Source of the DNA: Tigriopus japonicus
Taxonomy: Eukaryota; Arthropoda; Copepoda; Harpacticoida; Harpacticidae
Direction of reading: 5' to 3'
Length of the DNA: 64,000 bases
Assembly: GCA_010645155.1 (NCBI GenBank)
Contig: CM021314.1
Coordinates: 1,806,418-1,870,417, forward strand
The notes under the pieces were generated by a model, which was given only the letters and a program-made list of their open reading frames with translations, was not told the origin of the DNA and made no database searches. Position numbers and translations under genes: made by a program. Positions 49,001 through 59,443 of the stretch are shown in pieces (positions within the stretch are counted from its first letter, which is position 1; every line of letters starts with the position of its first letter).

Positions 49001-52000
49001 TATACAATTAATATTTAAACGAAATTTGATCTACCAACAATAACTCGTTGGTAGATCTGTACAACCCTTGAGTAAGAAGATTTAAAAAGAATTGAAATAT
49101 TCAACAAAATTCCCTTGAATTCAAGGGTTGCACAGATCTTTTTTATGTACCAGTATTCTAATTTCCATGTTGTTGAGACACCAAACATATACTATTTGTT
49201 GGGATGCTTTGAGATATTTCTCCAGCTCTGCCCACAGTCAAAAAAGGGAACTTTTCGCTTGTTGCGGAGTCTTTTCTTTTTTGCTTTACTCCTTTTTCTA
49301 GCTTGTTGTGGACCGCCTTTCCATCCCATTCCGGAAATTCAAATTATTGCAAGAAGGCTGATTCAAAAGAGCGGTTTTCATCTTCACTTCAAGACTGAGA
49401 TCAACGTACACGACAGAAGAGTCTTTTTAGGCTCGTTTGCGCCATAAAGTGTAATTCCAGATAAATTAAGGATGAAGCAGAGTAGACTCATCTATCTCTT
49501 GCTTTTCTCGACCTTGAAGCAAGGAACGAATATGTCCTTTTGATTAGAGCAACAATAATCATGCTTCTTAAATTCATCGATTTTGTTTTCTTTGGAAAAA
49601 AATGGCCAGGAAGTCCACGACAAGCAAAATTAAGATAGAGTGTCCTTTTTCTTCACTTCTCAGTCAGATTGACACCTATTATTTCACCCAGTCTCTCGAC
49701 CTGTTTTTGTAAGGTTATTTCCTTGTAGAAGGCGCCACGCCACTTGTAAGTAAACATGACTTTGATTTGCGTAAGCCTTGGCATGTTCCATTTCAGAAGA
49801 AATGTTTTTTGTTCATTTGTGTATTTAAGAACATCAATGCATTTAATAGATTGAATATGTAAAACCATGCACCAGCAAAAATTGATCAATGAATCCGTCA
49901 ACCATACTCCCTAAAGATTTCCTTTCCTTAATGATCCTTTTTTAAGAGTGCACGGTGTGTATTTGGGCTCAAGAAGTCATTTTTAAATTCCAAAAACTTT
50001 TTAGACCAATTTTGAATTGTGAATGGAATGCAGAACACTTATTTGAATTTGGTTAAATACGTAAGTCATGGGCCAAAAACGCTAAAATGTTACTTAAAAC
50101 ACACTTAAAAACCAATATTTTGTATTTATTTTGACTGAAGTCTTAGATGTACAAAGAGCAGTGTTGTTCTCAAATATTTTAGAAATCTATTACGTGGATC
50201 TATTTCTAACGGTCTTTTTGGTTTGCATTCTCAAAGGATGAAACAAAAGGGCCATTACATCAATTTAGACGAGAGGTCGGTAACAGGTGGGTCGCGGCCC
50301 ACATGTGGGCCCAAGGGTGGTCTTTGGTGGGCCCAGAGGCTATGGAGAAAGTACAAAATAGTGGGCCCGCGAGACATCCATAGTACTAAACTTGTAGACC
50401 CAAAGCGCTTTGATCGATAATTCTTGGGCCCCTGAACCTACCAACGGCTGAGTAGATTTCGACAATATTTTAGGTGGACACACCCATAAGACTGCTTGAG
50501 AATTGGGCGGATGAAAGTGTTCAGGAAATTGTTTATATGCATGTTTTAAGTGATCTTATATAGGTTTTTACACGTGACCTAATGAACAGAATTCAAATAC
50601 ATATGCAGTGTTACACCTACACCTCAAAAGTGGTCTAAAAAGTTTTGGAGTTTGAAAGTGATTTCTTGGACTCATATACACTGTCAAGAACCTCTGAATT
50701 TCTCTGGACTGAGAGTCTAACGGAGGAATCATGATTTCCAGTAGGAACAATTCAATTACGTTCATTATTGCCAATGAGACGTTGCATATGTTGACAAGAA
50801 TACGTTTTTCAATATTCAGCTCAATCGAATGTCGGAGTCAAAAGTTATGCTCACTCTAAGTTCAGCGCAAATCCTACCGAGAATGAATGAACTAGCCCTT
50901 TTGTGGTAATCGTTTTACCACAAAAGGGCGAGTTCATTCCTTCAATGCTCTCTTCAGTACATAAGTTTGAGAAGGCATAACTTTTCACTCCGGCATTCGA
51001 TTGAGCTGAATTTTGAAATACATAGTCTACTGAATACAAATAAGGCCTCGTTTGTAGAAGAACGCAATCAAATTAATCTTGTTGGAAATCATAATTCTCA
51101 TCGCTAGCCTCCCGCTCCAGAAATTCAGTGATTCTTGACACTGTGGAGCCTTAGTTTGCCTGGAAAGCTTCAGTTGTTAAACAATTGAAGAGGTGCTCAA
51201 AAACAGATTAATTGAAGTTTTGTTAATGCATCACAAGTACTACACCCACCCTTAGTAATAAAGACGTCATGGATCACTGATTTATGAGAACTCAAGGCCA
51301 ACCAGTCTAACGGATAAGCCCTATTTCGAAGTGAAAGTTGGGCGACCAGCTCTTCTAGATCACTATGGCTTGTTGAGCTCGTTTGATTCTTACCTTCAAT
51401 GTATCGTAGAAGAGTTTCCCAGCTTTGGAAACCAATGTTCCACTTCTTGTGGTGGGAACGGTCAAGGCCACAGTCTTGCTTCTGGAGGACTCTGAGAGAC
51501 AGCCCAGAATTTGCATGTCCCAAGAGGCGGATATGGAGTGAAGATTAAGGCTCTCCACCAAAAGGTGAATACATGGGAAGACAATGGGTGGATAACCATC
51601 TAGAAATGCATACAATAGGCAAAGGCCAACACTAAGTTCAGAGTCAAAACATTCAGGGCAAGCGTTAATTTATGAGAATGGCAAGAAAGCTTTCAAACCG
51701 GGTGTGCACTTTTGCGCCCTCTCTTAAATTAGTTTTAGGCGAGAACCACTGAATTTCTGTGAACGACAAAACCATCAATACCAGTTGTGAACTCTTGGAG
51801 GAACCAAAAGGTTCATTTGCAAATGGGTGGATATATTTCAATTTTCAATTTGATTGGATTATGAAATCAATAATTGTAATCTCTTCTCTACATAATGATA
51901 CACGGAATAAGTGAGAAATCCCTTTCCGACAATAATAATCAAAGGGGCATTCATCTTATGCTCTTCTCAGAACATTACGTTGATAAAGCATAACTTTTCA

Positions 52001-55000
52001 CTTCGACAGTAGATTGAATTGATTACTGAAATTCAAAGTCTTCAAAATTGACACAATCAAATTTTCTCCCTAGCCTCGTCATCGAAAAGGTTCGGTGGTT
52101 TATGTTATAGACAACAATAACAAGCCTTAATTTACCTCCAAATTTGGCGTAGAGGTTATCCTGAAGAAGATTGGAAAGACCAAGACAGATTCTGACATCT
52201 TGGAGACCAAATGGAACAAAGACAATGTCTTGAATATCCGACCAGAGAAGAATCTTCTCAGCCAGGGACCCCACTGAGGTCCACAACAAATCGTGATAGT
52301 ATTCTGACATTTTCACTCGAGCAGTCCGGTGGATGCGCTCACCCGTTATCCCTTCACCCGCTTTGGCAATTTTGAGCACGTTTTTTCCTAGCAGGCCAGG
52401 CACCTGAAAAATTAAGACCATCATCATCAGGTTTCCCTTGCAATTTAGATTTACTAGAATTTTACATATATAAATTAATAAAAAAGAAAATAAACATATA
52501 AAAAAACATACAATAAAAATAAAATAAAATAAACAAATAAAATTTACTAGGAAAAACTAAGACTAACAGGGTTACAAAAGAGATGCTTTCTTTTCAAATT
52601 TGATACTGCGAATCAAAGCTCATATTTTCGTGGCTTTTCTGCTTCATTGCTTAACTGTTTGATTTGCTTGATACTTGTTTCATCCGACCGATTACGTTCG
52701 ATACCGGATGGAATTTACAAACCAGAATGGTCAAACAATTAAGCGAAAAAGCCACGAAAAGACTAAGTAGCATTGAGCACATTTGGTACTGTTCAAGGGA
52801 ACTTTTTTTCAAATTGTACCCAAAATTGTTAAGTATGTTTCTTTACGTCAGTCTTGTATTAAGGATTGTTTCTCCTTTAATTTGTCAAACTGTTAAACGA
52901 CAATGGCTCATTTTTTGAACAGTCCATATGAATTCACAAAACAAACGAAAAACTTTTTTTCACAACGGTTGACATTTAAAAGTGCAGAAAAACGTCCAAT
53001 GCCCGCTAAAAGTGAACGTCACTCAGAAAAAAGTGTTTGTAGTCAATAATGTCACGGCATCAAAGTTCCTTCGTCGTCTCCAGGAGCGGGTTGATCAAGC
53101 GCAGTGGATGGTAAATTGTATAACTTTATTGGCTATAACTTTCATGGAGACGAAATAATTCTAACAAAAATAGTTTTTGTATAGTATATTGTTGTGACGG
53201 ACCTTGTGTATTTGGTGTATATTTGTTCACACAAAAAACGCAAATACCACAACACACCCACTGTCTATTCCTAAAATTTATTCTTAAAGCTCTTTTCCAA
53301 ATCGTTTTGCCTATTAGATCAATTGAAAATTGAATGAAAGGAAATTTTAATTTCGAAGGAGGCAGGTTCAAAGACCTTAATCTCCTAACTTGAATTTTCT
53401 GGTCTCTTGGTTGATTCCAGAACTTCATCTTGCTTGCTTGCTTGCACTTGTAGAACATATACAGGGTTGACACGAATTAGAGTCCTCTACCAAATCAAGA
53501 ATCATATGTGACGCATTACGTTTGCGATAAAATTGCACTAATATCAATTGAAGAAAGTGGTTTTAGGCATATTCAGGCAAAGTATTTTCGAATTTGATCG
53601 ACCCAAGGTCCGCACGCTCTTTTCTCAAAAAGCATCTTACTTTGAGAGCCCATTAGAGGGACTAATATTGCTGGAATTCATTAGACTAAGAAAATAAAGT
53701 ATTAGGTATACAGGTATACTGTTTACATCATTTGGACCTCAAGTTAACTTCATCGTCTTCTTTGGCCCCAATTTACCAGTAAAGTTTAGTGGACTCTAAT
53801 TTACTAATTTAAAACAACCCTTACGACTTCACGTCTCATTTTGATCCCCACTGGAAGACCCATAAAACACTTTTTACGAATACAACTTCATTAATTTTTG
53901 AACAATTTTTCAAGTTTGAAGGGAATACCTTTTAAATAAATGACTTTCATGTCACAAAGAGTCAAATAGCAATGAGCTATTTCACACCATTTTTGCTTGG
54001 TCTGAAGAGATCAAAAAACTGAGTTGCCAATCGCTTAGAGGTCAAAGTTACCCATGACCTCGCCTAATATTGCCATGCCACTTTTCATGAGACTCGATTG
54101 ATTCATTGTCACTTGCCGCAATAAATTCATTTCCCAAAAAACAAGGTCCAAGCTTTGACAACTTAAGGCTTGCTTGTTTTGTCTTGGTACTTTGGACCTC
54201 GGAAAGTTTGGCGAATTAGCCCCTTGTGCGTGATCACTGATCAAATAAGGACACAACGGTCCATTTTCCTGGTGCCCCTCGTTCTTGCTTTTCATTTCTT
54301 TTTAAGGAGATACTGGAAATATAGAGGCCCTTTCTCAACTTGTAGTTTGTTTACTCTTGCTTTCTTGAAAATAAAAGCGAGCCAGTAAATAATGGCAATG
54401 CTTTGAAATAAGCTATCAAAATTTACGGTATGTTTTTGTTCATTTTCCCCCAGCTTTTAAAATGACATTTCCGAGATTAATGACAAAAGATAAATGAATC
54501 CTCAAGTGATAGGATGGCTCATACGAAATGATTGGAACAAAAATTCCATTGAGCTCACAAATATGCATGAAATTGAAAAAAATATGCGTCACAATGCACT
54601 TAGAAAAGAGTTACTTGCAGGTTTTTTTGAGTCGAAAAGATTGAAGGGGATAGTTTTGGGCATAGACCACTATATTACAGGAGCAGTAGCAAGGTCTATG
54701 TTTTGGGGTATCTAAATATGTGAAAAAGGGCGAAGAAAAAGAGACTTCTCAGATCAGAAAAGGGAAAGTCCACATTTACCGTAGCTGAAATTTTAAAACA
54801 TAAAAAGGCTAGGTTAAAACTCTTCTTTTCAAAATTGAGCCTTTAGAAGAGAAAACATTTTCAACTGAGAGGAATTACTTCAGTTCAAATTTAACATATT
54901 GGAATTTGAATCATGGATTGTTGCGCACGAGCTAAAACAAATTGCAAACCGATCTTGACTTGTTGAATTGATTTTCTGAAAAATGCATTAAAGAACGGTT

Positions 55001-58000
55001 TTCGATTTAACCCAAAGCGTCGTTACTTTCCACTACCCAAAATTTTCTTATGAAATACACGTAGATGAATGTTTGTCTTTTAGTCGCTTAACTTTTTTCC
55101 GTAGCCTTTCTTTCATTTAGGTATTTGGTTGTCCTAGCAAAAGAAATATGTAATAAGGTGGCTAGCCATTATCATAACCTCTTCTTTCGTGGGAAACAGG
55201 CTTCAAAAATAATATTCATGGAATTGGATGATAATTTACTCTCTCTTTTTAGATTCATGTTCACTTAAGCTTTGAAAGGAAAAGAAATACTTAGGCAAAG
55301 GCGAAGTATGAATTAGTGTTGAATTGAAAGTTTCATCACAAAAATACTTCACCAAATTTTACACCAACATACGCTTTTTGGTCAGAGTCAGAAACGCTTT
55401 CGGTTTATAATCAATCAAATGCGGCAAAACAAATATCTTCGTTTCTATCTTGATAATTGGTTTGAAGCTCTTTTGTAGATTCTCAAGTCTTGGGTTTCTT
55501 ACCGTATATGGTGACGGAGCAAAGAAAACAGCCTGATTTCCTCTACTCTTAAGCCGGGAATACACATTTTATTATGCTTGTTTTTCGACTTCTTTTACTG
55601 AACGTTGCAGGGGTTTTCAGATTTATTGCCTCTTAAGGCTGAAACTTGATTAACAGGGTGCCACATTAGTTGGAAATTCTCGTGGAAAAAAGTTAGTTTC
55701 AAACGCTCTTCTGTCACAGAAGCATACAAGATCGAGGGTCTTATGGGCGAAAAATGCTTTTTGAGCCTTTGAAACTTACCACTAAATTTAAATTATTTCT
55801 GTTGAAAAGGTTCAGAAGAAATCAAAAATGAGATTTAAAAAATCTGGCGAACTTTCTTGACCTCTCCTCTCGTTTTTGCTAACCACTTGGGAGATTACAT
55901 CCTTACAAAAAATAATTTATGAAATTAGATCACGCGACTTGACCTTGGCTTGTCCCTAAGATTCTGGCTCTTTTGAAATCGACCCTTCATCAAATGATTG
56001 TTCGTTCTGTTTAAAATCTCCACCCGCGAGGCCAATGTCGAGGTTGACAAACCAGACTCAACATGGCCCGGATAACTTTTACATAAAATAGTATTACTAA
56101 GGGGTTCTTGTCCTAGCCAATCACGGTGTTTCTTTGAGCGGGAAAAGTCATTTTTAAATTCCAGAAACTTTTGAGACCAGTTTTAAAAAATGTAAATGCA
56201 ATGCCGAACATTTATTAGAAATCGGTTAAATAGGTCACGGGCTAAAACTCTATTACTTATGTTACTTAATACGTTTTTGAAACAAATACCGGGTGTACGG
56301 AAACATCTTAGAATTCTTTTTAAAAGGTTATTTCTTTCAAAGTAATAGAGCTAGAAGAAAGTGCTATACCGTCCAAAATTGCGTAAATCTAAGCTTTAAT
56401 TTCCGGTATTGTTCATCAAAATTAGTCCAGTTGTTCTTTGCTACGGTCAAAATCATAACGCGGATTGAGGCTGGCGACAAGTTCAAAGAGGTCGGTGAGC
56501 GCTTTCAGGTTGCCTTAAGCACCGTCTACAACGCCAAGAAGCTCTGAAGGACGATGGAGGGTTTGACAAACATGTCATAGAAGGTAGGCCAAAATCAACT
56601 CGCACTTTGGATGTGATAGAGTGGGTCAAGAAGAACATGGAGTGGAACCCAATAGTCGGCATTAGAGAATTGCCCAAGGTCCATAACATGGCTCCCTCAA
56701 GCATGCTTGACCTCAACCCAGAGGAAGAAGAGACTCAAAAGGGCTAAAAAGATGTTGTCGAATCCTGGAAAGGTTGTCACCTTTTCGAACGAGCAGAACT
56801 TCTATGTGGATACTTTCACCAAGAGTAGGAACACCAGACACCTTGCTGACAAGCCCTCAGATGTTGATCCAAGCATCAGGGACAGTGTACCTGGGACACA
56901 CCCAAGTCCAATTTTCCAGCCAAGGTCATGATGTTGCACGTCGTCTGTTCTGACGGGCATGCACTTCCTCCAATCTGGATCAATGGCAACCTTAACATCA
57001 ACCAGTGCAAGGTGTTCCCATTGCTCGGCAGGAAAGGAGTGAAACTGGGTGTGCCAAGAAGACGCAACACTATGCCATACCTCTGACAACATCCAGAAGT
57101 ACCTAGAGTCCAAGCTAGGACCAAGTGATTCTGGCCAAAGGATTTTTGGCCACCAAGTTTTCCCAACCTTAATCCCTTTGCTTAACATGTATGGCCGCGT
57201 GTCAAGCAGGAGTCTTGGAAGAAGCCCACATCAAGACAAACAGCCTCAAAGTCTCCGTCAACAATGCCTGGATAGACATTAACAAGGAGGATCTGCGCAA
57301 ATCTGTCGTGGTTTCCGAGGGCGTCCAGAGGCGTGCATCGAGGTCGAGGGCGATATTTTTGAAACTTATGTCAATATGTGATTCATAAAAGCAATTTTTA
57401 TTAAAACAGTTATTGAGTAGTTCTTTAGGTTCTCTAGATAGATCTTGCTATAGTTTTTATGCAAAAATTCCGAGATGTTTCCGTACACCCGGTATTTGAA
57501 AATCTACTTTGACAAAAGTCTTAGATGTACTGAGAGCAGTGCTAGGTTGAAATTATTTGAAAATCAATTTGGACGGTCTTTTGTCAATGGCCTTTTTGTT
57601 CGGCATTCTCGAAGGACCAAAAATGAGTGTCGCTAAATCAATTTAGACAAACGTTTAAGTATATCTCGACAACATTTTAGGTAGACGCATCCATAAGGCT
57701 ACTTGAGACTTGGGTAGAAAAAATGTTCAAAATAAAAAAAATCCTATCTTTAGGCATGTTTTAAGTGACCTTTCATCGGTTTTTCTGCCCGTGACTTAAT
57801 TAACATATTTCAAATACCTATGCGGTAGTGCATTTACACCTTAAACCTGGTCTCAAATGTTTTTGGAATTCGAAAATGACTTCTCTCGCTCAAAAGAACG
57901 CCGTGCCATGACACGAACACGGATCTCATTTTGAAGTGATGTTGGTTTCGTCCAAAAGGCTAATTTGCACAACTAGATTTTTCTAAAATCTTTTAAATCT

Positions 58001-59443
58001 TACTTTTTTTACGGGACCATGACTAACCTTACTTCAGTGGTCTTGAATTGTTCATATATGAGTTTTGAGACCTCGTGACAATGCTTTTTTTCTATGTAAC
58101 AACTCGCAGTGGAGTCGACGCAGCGCCAGCTAGCGTCTGCACAGAATTTATGTCAATCGGTAAATATCACCTAGCATATCAACCAAAGAAGAATGTCATA
58201 GAAGTGATGAATGAAATCTTCATTTGGCAGTCAAAAATCAAATATGGGTCTTATCTATGTTCTTTTTGAAAGTCCCAGGTTTCAACTTTAGAGTCTTTGG
58301 CAACATTTCAGGGAACGTGAAGCGCAATGTTGTGGTCAGGAGTAGTAATTTTGACCATTTGAAGTTGGATTTCCCAAAGTGGCCACTCGCAAAGCAAAAT
58401 GTTCCTAAACATGGAATTGGCTAATCTTTCTCTCTTACCTGAGCTAAAGTTTGAAAGAAGTGACCGAGGAAGTTCTCCTCGTGGGACACAAAGTCTTCAA
58501 TGATTTGGAAGTGATTATGATGACCACCGTTTTGGCTGTGATAATCCGAAGTCGGAGAGTCTCCATTGAGTAGCGTGTGCCCCTTATTCTTCCGTTTATT
58601 CCCGTTCCCATCCTTATTTTTCGCCCCATGTACGGCCATTTGGAGAACGGGAGGGATGTCTATTCCCGCATCAACCTTGTCCGCGGAAGAATCCTGAGGC
58701 ACGTTCAACCAGCTCACATCATTGGACGCCATTTCCAATTGGCGCTTATCCAAGCCCACCACAATACTTCGAGTCACTTCCGTGGCAGCAAACCACGACC
58801 TTTGAGCGGCCACTGTTTGTAAGATCTTGCTAGTGGTGAACTGCTTCAAATGTAGTGGATACGAAGGGAAGAAGTTCTCATGCAGATGAGCCTCTTGATT
58901 GAAGTGGGAGTGGATGAGGGTGTTCTTCAAGGGGGCCTCGCCAAAGTCCATGCCATTATCGACCAATATTTTATTGAAGTTGTCGGCACTCTGAAGAACG
59001 TAGAGCCAATCGGAACCCGCTTGAGCCATATCGGTTTGTCGAGCTGACACCAGGTTCAACATGGATAGTACATATTGTTGGAGAAGGTAGAGAAGCGTCA
59101 ACTTTTGTCGCTCCAAACTGGTCACCGTGTATCTGACACGGAAAAAGTAGGTCTTCCGACACGATTTCTCATCACGGGCGATATCAAAGAAACTCATCTC
59201 GATATCCTTGATCTTGCTCAAAGAGCTCTGGACACTCTCCAAGAAAGGCTCAATGTCGTGGAGAGCCTTGAGCTTGCCCACATTGGTCGGCGACAAAAGA
59301 GCCTCTTGGCGACTTTTCGTGTTAATGAGATCGAGTAATCCGGACTCGAGCTTTGAGACTGTCTTCTGTACTTGAGTGAGAAACTTCTTGGACTCTTTGT
59401 AGAGATCCAGACAGTCGGCATTGGCTCCTCCGGATGACGGCAT
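46004..59443 (-). CDS. CCDC142: CCDC142 homologue, 8 exons over 13.4 kb
   Basis: Exons in transcript order are 59443-58439, 52403-52136, 51599-51394, 47858-47601, 47531-47421, 47355-47205, 47138-47003 and 46232-46004, giving 787 residues. Every junction keeps frame (phases 0,1,0,0,0,1,2). Recognition rests on the C-terminal half: PSERHWR, then SNYVNNFIDRVLSPVFKS, CEAWLKHI, and FSDWGAYQISLDFQALRTW with DSIRQCEGVAKLLQSKP. These line up with the C-terminal domain of vertebrate CCDC142 as I recall it (about 740 residues). The N-terminal exon is largely helical. The protein is poorly characterised in any animal, so no function is given. Introns 1 (6 kb) and 3 (3.5 kb) hold most of the transposons in this part. 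The GTACAT donor after 47205 is non-optimal. Confidence 0.8.
46457..46798. mobile_element. 342-bp non-autonomous hAT element, CCGAAA-rich
   Basis: It begins TAGTGATGGACCGAAAG and ends CTTTCGGTCCATCACTA. The 8-mer GTTTATTT is perfectly duplicated on both sides (46449-46456 and 46799-46806). Near each end are tandem CCGAAA hexamers. There is no coding capacity. A second copy in opposite orientation lies at 62140-62459. This one lies in intron 7 of the CCDC142 homologue. Confidence 0.9.
48945..49090 (-). mobile_element. Short 3' fragment of the non-LTR element
   Basis: CTACAAGGAATGCAATTCCC and the following AAATTTGATCTACCAAC and GATCTGTACAACCCTTGA match the 3' end of the element at 43980-44712. 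Extreme 5' truncation is typical of this class. Confidence 0.65.
49951..50682. mobile_element. Long-inverted-repeat element, copy 1, with an insert
   Basis: It starts CACGGTGTGTATTTGGGC. Its two ends are imperfect inverted repeats of each other over roughly 200 bp or more. The sequence is collinear with 56122-57905 (shared AGTCTTAGATGTAC, CATTCTCAAAGG/CATTCTCGAAGG and GGCATGTTTTAAGTGA-type blocks). No transposase. It is interrupted by a GGGCCCAC-rich fragment at 50276-50446. Confidence 0.65.
50276..50446 (-). mobile_element. Truncated GGGCCCAC-rich hAT-like fragment
   Basis: In reverse complement it matches 63805-64000 (CACATGTGGGCCCAAGGGTGG, CTTTGATCG, GGGCCCCTGAACCTACCAAC). Relative to the other long-inverted-repeat copy it is an insertion. 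It ends abruptly at ACCAACG, and no clear 8-bp duplication was seen. Confidence 0.6.
50679..51146. mobile_element. 468-bp palindromic element
   Basis: The two halves are inverted repeats for almost the whole length. Outer ends are CACTGTCAAGAA and TTCTTGACACTGTG. The centre is a nearly perfect hairpin, with TAGCCCTTTTGTGGTAA facing TTACCACAAAAGGGC. No coding capacity. Similar half-copies lie near 43535-43580 and 51735-52040. Confidence 0.8.
51735..52040. mobile_element. Diverged relative of the palindromic element
   Basis: GAACCACTGAATTTCTGTGA near 51740 and GCATAACTTTTCACTTCGAC near 51990 resemble arm sequences of 50679-51146. More diverged and incomplete. It lies in intron 2 of the CCDC142 homologue. 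Confidence 0.45.
52450..52545. repeat. A/T-rich simple tract (AATAAAA-type)
   Basis: A run of AATAAA, AAATAAAATAAA and AACATATAAA motifs, almost without C or G. Low complexity only. Confidence 0.8.
52626..52760. repeat. Inverted repeat, about 45-bp arms
   Basis: TTTTCGTGGCTTTTCTGCTT with TTAACTGTTTGA on the left pairs with TCAAACAATTAAGCGAAAAA and GCCACGAAAA on the right, with few mismatches. Likely MITE relic; no duplication identified. Confidence 0.65.
56289..57492 (+). mobile_element. 1204-bp Tc1/mariner-type transposon
   Basis: Terminal repeats are perfect for at least the first 19 bp (CCGGGTGTACGGAAACATC at the left, its complement at the right). A TA dinucleotide flanks each end (56287-56288 and 57493-57494), the hallmark of this superfamily. 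The length is close to that of full-size mariner elements. Confidence 0.9.
56455..57390 (+). pseudogene. Broken mariner-type transposase
   Basis: Fragments in different frames resemble a mariner-type transposase: an N-terminal helix-turn-helix part (AGDKFKEVGERFQVALSTVY, stop at 56547), then WVKKNMEWNP, then a late block reading DFWPP followed by PNLNP. In intact relatives the latter is usually PDLNP, so a catalytic Asp may be replaced by Asn. Several frameshifts and stops make it inactive. Confidence 0.75.

Larger units (their letters stand above)
47859..51393 (-). other. Intron 3 of the CCDC142 homologue
   Basis: Runs from the GTAAGA donor after 51394 to the TCACTTTAG acceptor before 47858. 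It contains, from low to high coordinate, a non-LTR 3' fragment, a long-inverted-repeat element with an insert, and a palindromic element. No nested gene was seen. Confidence 0.7.
56122..57905. mobile_element. Long-inverted-repeat element, copy 2, split by a mariner insertion
   Basis: The left end CACGGTGTTTCTTTGAGC is the inverted counterpart of the right end CTCAAAAGAACGCCGTG. After removal of 56289-57492 and one TA, the flanks are continuous with copy 1 at 49951-50682. The insertion therefore happened after this family had spread. Confidence 0.75.
52137..58438 (-). other. Intron 1 region of the CCDC142 homologue (exon 2 at its low end)
   Basis: Exon 2 covers 52136-52403. The intron proper is 52404-58438, from the GTAAGA donor after 58439 to the TTAATTTTTCAG acceptor before 52403. 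It holds an A-rich tract (52450-52545), an inverted repeat (52626-52760) and the composite transposon at 56122-57905. No nested gene was seen between 52760 and 56120. Confidence 0.7.
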
